From NCBI RefSeq assembly GCF_900100315.1, contig NZ_FNFF01000001.1, forward strand, positions 1,240,001 through 1,304,000: a stretch of DNA of 64,000 bases, written 5' to 3'. The position numbers were made by a program, and so were the translations under genes. Positions within the stretch are counted from its first letter, which is position 1. Every line of letters starts with the position of its first letter. Below are positions 1 through 8,349 of this stretch, piece after piece. The notes under the pieces are model-generated. The model saw only the letters and a list, made by a program, of their open reading frames with translations. It was not told where the DNA came from and ran no database searches. Origin of the DNA: Streptomyces indicus. Lineage in GTDB: Bacteria > Actinomycetota > Actinomycetes > Streptomycetales > Streptomycetaceae.

Positions 1-1391
1 GGCGGCGGTTCGGCCGGGGCCAGGGCGGTGGTCAGGCGGGTGCGCAGGGCGGCGAGCGCGCCGACGGGCACGGCCTCGACCTGCTCGCCGTCGACCTCGG
101 CCTCGCCGGTGAGCGCCACCGACAGGGCGTCCACCGGGTCGAGCAGGCCCAGCTCCCGTTTGCGTGCCTTGCGGACGAGCGCGGGGTCGACCAGGACCCA
201 GCAGTCGCGCAGCCGGACGACCGGCCGATGGGACTCCGCGAGCAGGTCCATCTCGGCCTCGCTGAGCGGCTCGCCGCCGAGCGCCAGCTGCCAGCGGAAT
301 TCGAGGAGTTGGTCCGCCTCGAAGAAGCCGGTGCCGTCCGTGGCCGAGCCCGGTGCCGGGCGGACGATCGCAGCGGCGGACAGGTCCTGCGCGAGGTCGC
401 GCGGCCAGTGCACGCCCACCCCGGCGGCGGTCAGCCGGGCGGCGGCGGTGCCGAGCAGCTCGTACAACTCCTCCTCGGTGAGGGCCAGTACGTCGGGGGT
501 GTCCCGCTCCGTGAGGCGCTCCAGCGGGGGCCAGACGCGGGCGGCGCGGCGCAGCGCGAGGGCCGCGTCCACCCGGGCGCGCGGCCCGAACACCGCGTCG
601 CCCTCGCCCGCCCACAGCGCCGCCGCGTCGATCACGAGGGTGGGGTCGGCGAGGCTGTGCACCTGGACGATCGCAGCGGCGCCCGGGGCCTGCTCGTCCT
701 CGCTGCGGTCGAAGAGGTGGTAGCCGCTGAGGTCGAGGCGGAACGAGATGCGCACCCCGGTGTCCATGCCGGCTGCCGCTTCCGCCGCCCAGTCTCTCGC
801 CTCGGGCAGCCGCTGCGGGGCACGGGCGGCGAAGGGCGCGCCCACCGCATGGCCGGCCGCGGGGGTGCGGGGCAGGGTGTCGGCGACGGCGTCGAGGAAG
901 GCCCGCATCAAGGCTTCGGGAGCCGGGAGCTGGAGCGGTTTGCTGCCGGGCAGCGGGCTCGCGTGGCCCTCGTACGGCAGGGCGGCGGCGACCGCGCGCA
1001 GGTGGCGGATGTCCTCCGCTTCGAGCGGTCCGGCCCGCCAGGCGTCGAGGTCGTCGCCGGTGAGTCCGGGCAGCAGCCGGCCGCGGGCCACCAGGTGCAG
1101 GGCGAAGTGGGCGGCAGCGCCCCAGGCGGCGGCAGCGGGGTGGGCCCGCGGTGCGGTGCGGGCGTGCAGCAGGGCCGGGAGTGCCTGCTCCAGGTCGAGT
1201 GCGAGGGCGGGCACCTGGACCGTGCGGATTACGGCACCCCTTCTCCGTACGACCGCGAGATCCGTCGGCTGCGGTGCGAGGCCGGCGGGCAGCGGCGCGT
1301 CCTCGGGTGACCAGAAGGCCATACGTCCGTCGCGGGGCAGCGGTGCGGGCAGGAAGACGGGGGCGAGGCGCGCGAGCGCGTCGGCGGGCAT
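1..1391 (-). CDS. SNF2-family DEAD/DEAH-box helicase, N-terminal part (truncated by window)
   Basis: Reading the minus strand from the ATG at 1391 gives an open frame to the window edge, about 463 codons without a stop. It begins MPADALARLAPVFLPAPLPR. A GAGGAGGTG Shine-Dalgarno lies 11 nt upstream. The N-terminus resembles the accessory domain that precedes the SNF2 ATPase core in Streptomyces helicase-like proteins (SNF2-associated domain); segments such as WGAAAHFALHL and DTLPRTPAAGHAVG fit that family from memory. The Walker motifs would lie beyond the window, so helicase activity is inferred from family resemblance. The expected role is ATP-driven DNA translocation or remodelling in the cytoplasm. 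Codon use is typical of the genome. Confidence 0.75.
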   Translation of the reverse strand, partial: MPADALARLAPVFLPAPLPRDGRMAFWSPEDAPLPAGLAPQPTDLAVVRRRGAVIRTVQVPALALDLEQALPALLHARTAPRAHPAAAAWGAAAHFALHLVARGRLLPGLTGDDLDAWRAGPLEAEDIRHLRAVAAALPYEGHASPLPGSKPLQLPAPEALMRAFLDAVADTLPRTPAAGHAVGAPFAARAPQRLPEARDWAAEAAAGMDTGVRISFRLDLSGYHLFDRSEDEQAPGAAAIVQVHSLADPTLVIDAAALWAGEGDAVFGPRARVDAALALRRAARVWPPLERLTERDTPDVLALTEEELYELLGTAAARLTAAGVGVHWPRDLAQDLSAAAIVRPAPGSATDGTGFFEADQLLEFRWQLALGGEPLSEAEMDLLAESHRPVVRLRDCWVLVDPALVRKARKRELGLLDPVDALSVALTGEAEVDGEQVEAVPVGALAALRTRLTTALAPAEPP

Positions 1392-1614
1392 GATCGCGGC
1401 GCACCTCCTCGTCTGGTCCGCGGGCCGCACGACCTGGTCCGGTCATGTGCCGACGACTTTACGGACCGGCACTGACAATCGACGGTCCGCGCAGGTCAGC
1501 GCCGTGTCCGCAAGCCGTGGCGCCGGAGGCCGCCCCCTCTGACGAGTCGTCCGTGCAGCAGGACGGTGGGCATGCGGTCTACGGTCCGGTGGGCCGGTGG
1601 GCCGGTGGACTGGT

Positions 1615-2196
1615 CTACGGGGTCGCGGTCGACACCACGTACACCCGGGGCCGCTCGGGGTCCGCGCTGTCGACCACGACGTCCTGCGTCGGGCGCGGGT
1701 CCTTCTGCTTGTGGGTCAGGCCCGACCACTGGCCGGGGGCGCTGAAGTCCCAGCCCGCCACACCCTGGTCGCGCTCACTGATCGTGATCTCGCCCGCCTC
1801 CAGGTCGGAGGGCTTGCGGTCCAGCTTCGCGAGGAAACGCTTCAGCCCGTACGGCGTCGTCTCGAACTGCACGTAGAGCCGGCTCGTGCGCCAGTTGTTC
1901 GTCTCGTAGTACGCCGTCTTGGCGGCGTCCCACGGCAGCCACACCTCGTAGATCCGCCGCTGCAGACGCGTCGGCCAGCCCTCGGTGAGGCCGGTCGCCG
2001 AGTACCTCGCCTCCTTGTCGCGCCCGCTGTCGCGGCTCTGGCCGGCTGAGATGGCCAGATAGCCGGCCGGGACGCCGATCAGGAGCACGATGATGATCGC
2101 GGTCAGCCAGCGGCGCCGGATCATGTGCCGGCGGTCCTCCTCCGGCCGGCGCGGCGGCTCGTCCGGCGGCGGGGACTGGCGGGGCACGGACGGCAT
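1615..2196 (-). CDS. Single-pass membrane-anchored protein of unknown function
   Basis: 193 aa. A Pro/Arg-rich cytoplasmic head of about 28 residues is followed by one hydrophobic segment (about residues 29-51, core AIIIVLLIGVPAGYLAI) and an extracytoplasmic domain rich in Trp, Tyr and charged residues (WLPWDAAKTAYYETNN, GWDFSAPGQWSG). The start is ATG 2196, directly after the TAG stop of the ROK kinase, with an AAGGAAA ribosome site inside the kinase C-terminal codons, so the two genes are almost certainly one transcript and translationally coupled. An internal ATG at 2124 is less likely because it lacks a comparable site. I do not recognise the family. Confidence 0.75.
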   Translation of the reverse strand: MPSVPRQSPPPDEPPRRPEEDRRHMIRRRWLTAIIIVLLIGVPAGYLAISAGQSRDSGRDKEARYSATGLTEGWPTRLQRRIYEVWLPWDAAKTAYYETNNWRTSRLYVQFETTPYGLKRFLAKLDRKPSDLEAGEITISERDQGVAGWDFSAPGQWSGLTHKQKDPRPTQDVVVDSADPERPRVYVVSTATP

Positions 2197-3513
2197 CTAC
2201 GGGTTTCCTTGCGTGGTGCTGGGGTCGCTGCCGGGGGCGGCGGTGTCTGCGGGGCGCGGGGCGGTGTCGGTGGTCTGCGGGGCGGGTGCTTCCGTAGAGG
2301 TAACGCCTGTGCCGGTCTCCGCGGTTCCGGCCGTCTTCCGTGGGTCGGTGTCCAGGTCCCGTGTGTCGCCGAGCGGGGGGATGCGGCCGTTGCGGATCGC
2401 CTGGGCGTAGCGCTCGTAGCGTTCGTGGCGCTCGACGCGGCGGCGCTTGGCCCGGCGGAAGCGGCGGGCGACGAGGCGGGCCAGGTCGGCCGCGCCGACC
2501 ATGCCGGCCTCGGGTCCGAGCTGTGCCTTGGCGATACGGGCCTCCGGACGGTAGCCGCGGCCGGTGAGCTGGCGGCGGAAGGCGTCGCGGGCGGGCACGA
2601 TCAGGAGGTCGTCGGCCGCGCTGACGCCGCCGCCGATGACGAAGCAGGAGGGGTCGAGCGCGGCGGCGAGGTTGGCGATGCCGACGCCGAGCCACTGGCC
2701 GATGTCCTGGAGCAGTTCCACGCACATCGCGTCGCCCTCGCGGGCGAGCTCGGTGATGAGGGGGCCGGTGATGTCGGAGATCTGACCGCCGACGCGCTCG
2801 ACGATGTTGTACGCGACGGGGGAATCGGCCGCGGCCAGTTCGCGGGCCTCGCGGACCAGGGCGTTGCCCGAGCTGTACTGCTCCCAGCAGCCGCGGTTGC
2901 CGCAGGGGCAGCGGTGTCCGCCGGGGACCACCTGCATGTGGCCGAACTCGCCGGCGACGCCGAACTTGCCGCGCTTGACCTGGCCGTTCTCCAGCATGGC
3001 GCCGCCGATGCCGGTGCCGAGGGTGATCATGACGAGGTTGTCCTCGCCCTGGCCCGCGCCGAAGCGCCACTCCGCCCAGGCGGCGGTGTTGGCGTCGTTG
3101 TCGACGAGGACGGGGACGGCGAGGCGGCCCTCGAGGGCTTCGCGCAGGGGTTCGTTGCGCCAGGCGAGGTGCGGGGCGAACAGGACGCGGTTGCGGTCCG
3201 CGTCCACCCAGCCGGCGGCGCCGATGCCGACGGCGTGCACGTCGTGGCGGTCGGAGAGGTCGAGCACCAGTTCGCAGATGGTGTCCTCGACGACCTTGGG
3301 GCTCTTGGACTTGTCCGGGGTCTCCGTGCGCAGCTTCTCCAGGATGACGCCGTCCGCGTCGACGACGCCGGCCATCACCTTCGTACCGCCGATGTCGATG
3401 CCGACGGTGGGCACGCGGGGGGCGGTGAGGTGCGAGCGGCGCTCGCGCGTGCCGACGGTGCGGAGGGTTGCTCGCGCGGAGCCTCGGTGGGCGAGATCGC
3501 GGTAGGTGCTCAT
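2197..3513 (-). CDS. ROK-family sugar kinase (glucokinase-like)
   Basis: 438 aa from ATG 3513 (MSTYRDLAHR). It should phosphorylate glucose or a related hexose in the cytosol. Visible features are the phosphate-binding DIGGTK, the catalytic pocket DNDANTAAWAEW and TLGTGIGG, and the ROK zinc signature GHRCPCGNRGCWEQY with its His and three Cys. There is no N-terminal winged helix, so this is an enzyme rather than a ROK repressor. A basic stretch (RRAKRRRVERHERYERY) and an unusual Pro/Thr-rich tail of about 65 residues follow the kinase fold. No Shine-Dalgarno precedes the ATG; a TAGAAT hexamer 9-14 nt upstream could be a -10 element of a leaderless transcript. A longer frame upstream lies in repeat-rich sequence and is probably not coding. 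Confidence 0.88.
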   Translation of the reverse strand: MSTYRDLAHRGSARATLRTVGTRERRSHLTAPRVPTVGIDIGGTKVMAGVVDADGVILEKLRTETPDKSKSPKVVEDTICELVLDLSDRHDVHAVGIGAAGWVDADRNRVLFAPHLAWRNEPLREALEGRLAVPVLVDNDANTAAWAEWRFGAGQGEDNLVMITLGTGIGGAMLENGQVKRGKFGVAGEFGHMQVVPGGHRCPCGNRGCWEQYSSGNALVREARELAAADSPVAYNIVERVGGQISDITGPLITELAREGDAMCVELLQDIGQWLGVGIANLAAALDPSCFVIGGGVSAADDLLIVPARDAFRRQLTGRGYRPEARIAKAQLGPEAGMVGAADLARLVARRFRRAKRRRVERHERYERYAQAIRNGRIPPLGDTRDLDTDPRKTAGTAETGTGVTSTEAPAPQTTDTAPRPADTAAPGSDPSTTQGNP

Positions 3514-3671
3514 CGGGGGCGATTCTATGGGGGTGCGGGGCGTCTGGACGGTTGGCCCGGGCGGGCGGGCTGTCCGGGGCGCGCCCCGTACCCTGCTCCG
3601 CCGCTCCGCGGCGGCGTTGTGGTCGGGGGCTGACGCCCCCACCGCCCCCATTCCGGGGCTCCGCCCCTGGA

Positions 3672-3846
3672 CCCCGCCGGAGCTCCGCCGCTCCGCGGCG
3701 GTGGGTACGTGTGGGGGCCTGACGGCCCCCGCGCCCCTGGCCGCGGCTCAGCCACCGTTCGGGGGCTCCGCCCCCTGCCCCCCGCCGGAGCTCCGCCGCT
3801 CCGCGGCGGTGGGTATGTGTGGGGGCCTGACGGCCCCCACGCCCCT
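3672..3846. repeat. Two 67-bp direct repeats carrying GC hairpins in a 585-bp gene-free spacer
   Basis: The spacer 3514-4099 holds no convincing gene. Segment 3672-3738 recurs at 3780-3846 with only two mismatches. Each copy contains GCTCCGCCGCTCCGCGGCGG and a perfect hairpin GGGGGCC-TGAC-GGCCCCC (3713-3730 and 3821-3838). Further GGGGGCTCCGCCCCC-type hairpins sit at about 3655-3670, 3761-3776 and 3871-3887. These structures lie downstream of the ABC transporter operon's last gene (stop near 4100, minus strand reading toward lower coordinates) and upstream of the ROK kinase, so transcription termination is one plausible role. Confidence 0.8.
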
Positions 3847-3907
3847 CGGCTCCGCGCCCGCGCCTCGCGTCGGGGGCTCCGCCCCCTGGACCCCCGTCAC
3901 CGCGGCG

Positions 3908-3977
3908 TCGCGACCCTCGCGACCCTCGCGACCCTCGCGACCCTCGCGACCCTCGCGACCCTCGCGACCCTCGCGAC
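3908..3977. repeat. Tandem repeat, 7.8 copies of a 9-bp unit TCGCGACCC
   Basis: Seven exact copies of TCGCGACCC run from 3908 to 3970, and an eighth copy decays after TCGCGAC. Every unit contains the 6-bp palindrome TCGCGA. The unit length is a multiple of three, so it produces long low-complexity frames (ATL repeats forward, GSR or EGR repeats in reverse) that are not genes. It lies about 120 bp beyond the stop of the sugar ABC ATPase. Confidence 0.9.
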
Positions 3978-4099
3978 GAATGGTGCGGGGGGCGGGGGCT
4001 CCGAGCAACCGCCGCCGCGCCCAATACCGCGCAAGCCAGAGCCCGGATGTGGGGGCCCGGAGGTGCAGGGGCTCACCGCCCCTGCACCCCTCCGCACCC

Positions 4100-4960
4100 T
4101 CAGGACTCGTCCGTCCGCTCCCCGCCCAGATGCAACGGCTTCGGAGCGCGTTCCAGTTCGTGGCTCAGTTCTTCGAGTTCCGAGCCGCCCGCCATCTGGC
4201 GGGTCAGTTCGTCCAGGGTGATGGCGTCCTTCGTGTAGCTGCCCGCCATCGTGCCGCGCTTGAGGAGGACGAAGCGGTCGCCGACCAGGTACGCGTGGTG
4301 CGGGTTGTGCGTGATGAGGACCACGGCGAGGCCCGCGTCGCGTGCGGCGGCCACGTACTTGAGGACGACACCCGACTGCTTGACGCCGAGCGCCGCCGTG
4401 GGCTCGTCCAGGACGAGGACCTTCGCGCCGAAGTAGACCGCGCGGGCGATCGCCACGCACTGGCGCTCACCGCCCGAGAGCGTGCCGATGGGCTGGTCCA
4501 CGTCGCGCAGGTCGATGCCCATGCGGAGCAGTTCCGCGCGGGTGGTCTCGCGCATGAAGGCCACGTCCATGCGCTTGAAGGGGCCCGCGCCCTTCGTCGG
4601 CTCCGAGCCGAGGAAGAAGTTGCGCCAGACCGGCATCAGCGGGACGACCGCCAGGTCCTGGTAGACCGTGGCGATGCCGCGGTCCAGGGCCTCGCGGGGC
4701 TTGCCGAGGCGTACCTCCTCGCCCTCGATGCGGAAGGTGCCCGCATCGTGCTGGTGCAGACCCGCGATGATCTTGATGAGGGTGGACTTGCCCGCGCCGT
4801 TGTCGCCGAGGACGCAGGTGACCTCCCCGGCGTGCGCCTCCAAGGAGACGCCTTCGAGGGCGCGGATGTTGCCGTAGTACTTGCTGACGTCGTCGAGCTC
4901 GACCAGCGCCTTGCCGGCCGTGGCCGGAGACGTCTCCGTCACCGCAGGAGCCTCGCTCAT
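4100..4960 (-). CDS. Sugar ABC transporter ATP-binding protein (CUT2 type, single domain)
   Basis: 286 aa from ATG 4960. It energises uptake through the neighbouring permease. Walker A is GDNGAGKST, the Q-loop lies in [10 protein letters not shown], the signature is LSGGERQ, Walker B is [11 protein letters not shown] and the H-loop is LITHN. CUT2 ATPases such as RbsA or MglA usually fuse two such domains (about 500 aa); this one is a single domain, as in a subset of actinobacterial systems, so it probably works as a homodimer. The start overlaps the permease stop by ATGA (4957-4960), indicating translational coupling. It is the last gene of the minus-strand operon 8196 to 4100. Confidence 0.93.
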   Translation of the reverse strand: MSEAPAVTETSPATAGKALVELDDVSKYYGNIRALEGVSLEAHAGEVTCVLGDNGAGKSTLIKIIAGLHQHDAGTFRIEGEEVRLGKPREALDRGIATVYQDLAVVPLMPVWRNFFLGSEPTKGAGPFKRMDVAFMRETTRAELLRMGIDLRDVDQPIGTLSGGERQCVAIARAVYFGAKVLVLDEPTAALGVKQSGVVLKYVAAARDAGLAVVLITHNPHHAYLVGDRFVLLKRGTMAGSYTKDAITLDELTRQMAGGSELEELSHELERAPKPLHLGGERTDES

Positions 4961-5988
4961 TTCGTGGCCTCCGCCCGCTTGCGTACCCAGTGGTTCAGGA
5001 GCGTGGCGAGCAGCAGCATCGCGCCGAGGAAGAACTTGTACCAGTCGGCGTTCCACTCGGCGAACACGATGCCCTTGCTGACCATGCCGAAGATCAGTGC
5101 GCCGAAGGCCGAGCCGATCGCGGAGCCGTAGCCGCCGGTGATCAGGCAGCCGCCGATGACGGCCGCGACGATGTAGATCAGCTCGTTGCCCACGCCTTCG
5201 CCGGACTGCACGCGTGCGAAGGAGAACAGCAGGTGCTGGCCGGAGATCCAGGCGCCGAACGCGACGGCCATGTAGAGGCCGATACGGGTCTTCGTGACGG
5301 GGACGCCGACCGCGCGGGCCGCGTCACCGTTGCCGCCCACCGCGAAGATCCAGTTGCCCCAGCGGGTGCGGAGCAGGATCCAGGTGGCGAGGGCCACCAG
5401 GGCCAGCCACCACAGGATCGTGATCTTGAAGTTGACCCCGCCGATGGAGATCTCCGAGGCGAAGACCGTCTGCGCCGAGGAGAAGCCCTCCATGTCGGCG
5501 ATCGACTTGGTCTGCACGGTGCCGCTGATCAGCTTGGTCAGGCCGAGGTTCAGGCCCGTCAGCATCAGGAAGGTGCCGAGCGTCACGATGAAGCTGGGCA
5601 GTTGCGTCCGGGTCAGCATGAAGCCGTTGAAGATCCCGATGCCCAGCGTGACCAGGAGCGAGACGAAGACGCCCACCCAGACGTTGGCGGTCATCTGGTA
5701 GCTGAACATCGAGGACGCGAGCGCCGAGGACGTCACCAAGACGCCCGCCGACAGGTCGAACTCGCCGCCGATCATCAGGAGCGCCACCGGCACCGCCATG
5801 ATGCCGAGCGTGGAGGCCGCGTAGAGCACGGTGCTCAGCGAGGACATGCGCAGGAAGCTGTCCGCGGCGAACGAGAAGAAGACGAAGACGGCGACGGCGC
5901 CCATCACCGCGCCCAGTTCGGGCCGGGACAGGAGCTTCTTCCACACGGACGTTCTCAGCAGCCGCTCGTCGACGGTCGCTGTGCTCAT
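4957..5988 (-). CDS. Sugar ABC transporter permease (CUT2/RbsC type)
   Basis: 343 aa integral membrane protein with about ten hydrophobic segments (for example [15 protein letters not shown] and [17 protein letters not shown]). It has the CUT2 permease features [12 protein letters not shown], the ribose/galactose-permease loop motif, and [14 protein letters not shown], the coupling loop. It should form the homodimeric channel for the sugar delivered by the two lipoproteins encoded upstream. The ATG at 5988 overlaps the stop of an 11-codon mini-ORF, and the 3' end overlaps the ATPase start. Confidence 0.93.
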   Translation of the reverse strand: MSTATVDERLLRTSVWKKLLSRPELGAVMGAVAVFVFFSFAADSFLRMSSLSTVLYAASTLGIMAVPVALLMIGGEFDLSAGVLVTSSALASSMFSYQMTANVWVGVFVSLLVTLGIGIFNGFMLTRTQLPSFIVTLGTFLMLTGLNLGLTKLISGTVQTKSIADMEGFSSAQTVFASEISIGGVNFKITILWWLALVALATWILLRTRWGNWIFAVGGNGDAARAVGVPVTKTRIGLYMAVAFGAWISGQHLLFSFARVQSGEGVGNELIYIVAAVIGGCLITGGYGSAIGSAFGALIFGMVSKGIVFAEWNADWYKFFLGAMLLLATLLNHWVRKRAEATK

Positions 5989-6020
5989 CGGGTCCCCCGT
6001 TCCGTACGGACGATGCTCAT
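5985..6020 (-). other. 11-codon mini-ORF bridging two genes (possible coupling relay)
   Basis: ATG 6020 overlaps the TGA of the binding-protein gene (ATGA). The frame reads [11 protein letters not shown] and ends in a TGA that overlaps the ATG of the permease (again ATGA). The sequence around the two starts is nearly duplicated (GGGGGACGCGATGAGCA and GGGGGACCCGATGAGCA, one mismatch), so a local tandem duplication of the start region probably created it. It may pass terminating ribosomes to the permease start, or be a harmless scar. No independent evidence of peptide function. Confidence 0.4.
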
Positions 6021-7033
6021 CGCGTCCCCCGCTGCGTGTACTCGAGCAGCGCGCCCGCGTCCTTCTCGGTGATGATCTGCGGCCCGGTCAGGACGGGCCT
6101 GCCGCCGCCGAGCACGTTCGCGTTGTAGCGGTAGAGCCACAGGAGGTCGACAGCCTCGTAGCCCTGGAGGTAGGGCTGCTGGTCGACCGCGAAGCCGTAC
6201 GTCTTGGCCTGGAGGCCGCGCGCCACGTCCTCGTTGAGGTCGAAGGTGTCCACCTCGGCCTCGCTGCCGGCGTCCTTCTTGGCCTTGACCGCGGCGTCGG
6301 CGAAGGGCGCGCCGAGCGTGATCACCGTGTCGATGGCGGAGTCGGCCTGGAGCTTGGCGCCGATGCCGGCCTGGACGTCGGGCATGTTGGTGCCGTCGAC
6401 GTACAGGTTCTGAAGATCGCCCTTGAAGGTCTTCTTCGCACCGGCACAGCGCTGCTCGTGGCCCACGTTGCCCTGCTCGTGCAGGACACAGAGGGCCTTC
6501 TTCCTGCCGCGCTTGGTGAGCTCCTCGCCGACGGCCTCGCCGGCGATCTCCTCGTCCTGGCCGATGTGGCTGAGCGCGCCGAACTCCTTGGACTCGGCGG
6601 AGCCGGAGTTCACCGTGATCACGGGGATGCCGGCCTTCTTCGCGTTCGCCATGACGCCCTTCATGGCGTCCGGCTTGGCCAGCGTGACGATCAGGCCGTC
6701 GACCTTCTTGTCGATGTACGACTGGACGAGCTGGGCCTGCTGCTGTGCCTGGTCGTCGTGGGCGTACAGGAAGTTGATGTTGTCCTTGACGGCCGCCTGC
6801 CTGGCGCCGCTCTGGACGATGTCCCAGAAGCTGTCGCCGTCGCCCGAGTGGGTGACCATGGCGAAGGTCCACCTGGGTGTGTTCACGGCCGCCTTGCCCT
6901 GCGCCTCGGCCGAGGCCTTGCGGGCGTCCTCGGCGCGCTTGCCGCCGGTGCTGCTGCACCCCGTGATCGTTGCGCCAAGCACCGCCGCCATCGCGATGGC
7001 CGCCATGTTGGCCCACGTCCGAACCCTTGCCAC
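6017..7033 (-). CDS. Sugar-binding lipoprotein, paralogue 1 (periplasmic-binding type 1 fold)
   Basis: 338 aa from GTG 7033, chosen because AGAAGG lies about 10 nt upstream and the start supplies a basic N-terminus (MARVRTWANM). A hydrophobic stretch ends in ITGC, giving a lipid-anchored Cys at about residue 26. The mature domain belongs to the Peripla_BP_4 group (MVTHSGDGDSFWDIVQSGA, DKKVDGLIVTLA, GIPVITVNSG, DQQPYLQGY). It shares most motifs with the upstream lipoprotein at 7198-8196, so the two are tandem paralogues feeding one permease. The gene follows a strong hairpin at 7141-7174 and probably depends on read-through or its own promoter. Confidence 0.9.
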   Translation of the reverse strand: MARVRTWANMAAIAMAAVLGATITGCSSTGGKRAEDARKASAEAQGKAAVNTPRWTFAMVTHSGDGDSFWDIVQSGARQAAVKDNINFLYAHDDQAQQQAQLVQSYIDKKVDGLIVTLAKPDAMKGVMANAKKAGIPVITVNSGSAESKEFGALSHIGQDEEIAGEAVGEELTKRGRKKALCVLHEQGNVGHEQRCAGAKKTFKGDLQNLYVDGTNMPDVQAGIGAKLQADSAIDTVITLGAPFADAAVKAKKDAGSEAEVDTFDLNEDVARGLQAKTYGFAVDQQPYLQGYEAVDLLWLYRYNANVLGGGRPVLTGPQIITEKDAGALLEYTQRGTR

Positions 7034-7110
7034 GAAGCCGTGCCCTTCTTGCTGCCTTGCCCGGTGCGCCGCCGCCGCGTATGCGGCAGCGAACGCCCCA
7101 GTATTACTGA

Positions 7111-7130
7111 CCGGCGATCTAGGTCGCCGG
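7111..7130. repeat. Inverted repeat between the two binding-protein genes
   Basis: CCGGCGA-TCTAGG-TCGCCGG, perfect 7-bp arms with a 6-nt centre. It lies upstream of the second binding-protein gene and just beyond the long hairpin at 7141-7174. It could be part of the same transcription-processing region or a protein site; nothing in the sequence decides. Confidence 0.5.
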
Positions 7131-7140
7131 ACAGGTACCG

Positions 7141-7174
7141 GGTGGCGGCTGGGCCATACGGTCCAGCCGCCACC
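7141..7174 (-). terminator. Strong hairpin between tandem binding-protein genes
   Basis: GGTGGCGGCTGG and CCAGCCGCCACC form 12 perfect pairs, extendable through GCC/GGT to a 4-nt loop ATAC. It starts 24 bp after the stop of the upstream binding-protein gene. There is no U-run, which is normal for Streptomyces terminators. It may attenuate downstream genes so that the first lipoprotein is made in excess, as is common for binding proteins. Confidence 0.7.
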
Positions 7175-7197
7175 GGGCAGGGCGAGGGCGGCGGCGG

Positions 7198-8196
7198 TCA
7201 CCGCGTGCCGTTCTTCGCCAGCTTCTCGAGCTGCGGGACGTCCTTCTCCGTGACGATCGCGGGGCCGGTGAGGACCTGCTGGCCGCCGCCGATCACGTTG
7301 AGGTTCGTCTTGTAGAGCCACAGGCCGTCGACCGCGAGGTAGCCCTGGAGGTAGGGCTGCTGGTCCACGGCGAAGGTGATCGCCTTGTTCTTCATCTGCT
7401 CGGTGACGGCCTCGTTCAGGTCGAAGGTGGAGACCTCGGCCTTGCTGCCGGAGTCGGCCTTGGCCTTGATCGCGGCCTCGGCGATGCCGGCGTTCAGCGT
7501 GACGATGGCGTCGATGTCGTCGGTGGCCTGGAGCTTGGCGGCGATCTGCGACTGGGTCTGGGGCATGTCGGTGCCGGGCACGTTGATGTTCTCGGTGGCG
7601 CCGCCGAAGGCCTTCTTGACGCCCGCGCAGCGGTCCTCGAGCGAGACGTTGCCCTGCTCGTGGATCACGCACAGGGCTTTCTTGCGGTTCGTCTTGCCGA
7701 GCTCGGCGCCGACCGCCTCGCCCGCGACGGACTCGTCCTGGCCGATGTGGTTGAGCGCCCCGTACTCCTTGGAGAACTGGCCGCCGGAGTTGATGGTGAC
7801 CACCGGGATGCCGGCGGCCTTCGCCTTGGCGAGGACGTCCTTCATGGCCTCGGGCTTGGCGAGCGTGACGATGATCCCGTCGACCTTCTTGTCGATGTAC
7901 GACTGGACGTGCTGGGCCTGCTGCTGCGCCTGGTCGTCGCTCGCGTACAGGAACTCGACGTTGTCCTTGTCGGCGGCGGCCTGCGCGCCCTTCTGCACGA
8001 TGTCCCAGAAGGCGTCGCCCTTGCCGGAGTGCGTGACCATCGCGATCGTCAGCTTCGGCCCGGAGACCTTGCCGCCCTTGCCGCCCTCGTCCGGCTTCTC
8101 CTCGGACCCCTTGCCTCCGGAGTCACTGCACCCCGCGACGAGTACGGCGGCCGTCGCGAAGGCGGCTATCGCTGCTGCGGTACGGCGTGTACGCAT
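7198..8196 (-). CDS. Sugar-binding lipoprotein, paralogue 2 (first gene of the uptake operon)
   Basis: 332 aa. The signal peptide MRTRRTAAAIAAFATAAVLVAG ends at lipobox Cys23. The type-1 periplasmic-binding fold shows MVTHSGKGDAFWDIVQKGA, KVDGIIVTLAKPEAMKD, PVVTINSGG and VDQQPYLQGYLAVDGLW. It should capture a monosaccharide or polyol outside the membrane. It is the promoter-proximal gene: a good promoter and GntR-type operator lie just upstream (8242-8287), and a hairpin follows it. An AGAGGTGGG ribosome site precedes ATG 8196. The IolG-like dehydrogenase nearby makes inositol or a similar polyol the leading substrate guess. Confidence 0.92.
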   Translation of the reverse strand: MRTRRTAAAIAAFATAAVLVAGCSDSGGKGSEEKPDEGGKGGKVSGPKLTIAMVTHSGKGDAFWDIVQKGAQAAADKDNVEFLYASDDQAQQQAQHVQSYIDKKVDGIIVTLAKPEAMKDVLAKAKAAGIPVVTINSGGQFSKEYGALNHIGQDESVAGEAVGAELGKTNRKKALCVIHEQGNVSLEDRCAGVKKAFGGATENINVPGTDMPQTQSQIAAKLQATDDIDAIVTLNAGIAEAAIKAKADSGSKAEVSTFDLNEAVTEQMKNKAITFAVDQQPYLQGYLAVDGLWLYKTNLNVIGGGQQVLTGPAIVTEKDVPQLEKLAKNGTR

Positions 8197-8241
8197 GGTG
8201 GACCCACCTCTTCTCCCGGCCGCCGGGATGCGGCTGGACGT

Positions 8242-8287
8242 GTTGTAGCGGGGGCACCGGACGCCGTCAATGCGTTTGTCAGAACAT
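8242..8287 (-). promoter_or_regulatory. Promoter plus GntR operator of the sugar-uptake operon
   Basis: On the minus strand TTGACG (8270-8265), a 17-bp spacer and TACAAC (8247-8242) make a good housekeeping-type promoter. Five bases upstream of the -35 lies TTGTCAGAACAT (8276-8287); its reverse complement matches the perfect dyad TTGTCCTGACAA at 9215-9226 in 10 of 12 positions. The shared site, present only at these two promoters in what I read, suggests that the adjacent GntR protein controls both. Confidence 0.65.
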
Positions 8288-8349
8288 TCGGACTTCGTTA
8301 CCCAGTCGCGTCGGCGGGCTGAAGATCTCAGCCCGGCCCGGCGGCCGTC

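Noticed and set aside
3908..3977. Possible CRISPR array
   Set aside because: Units are 9 bp, contiguous and without spacers, and there are no cas genes. It is a simple tandem repeat.
1775..4024. 749-codon minus-strand frame full of Arg, Pro and GSR repeats
   Set aside because: It is a shadow of the ROK kinase, extended through the 9-bp tandem repeat; no sensible protein composition.
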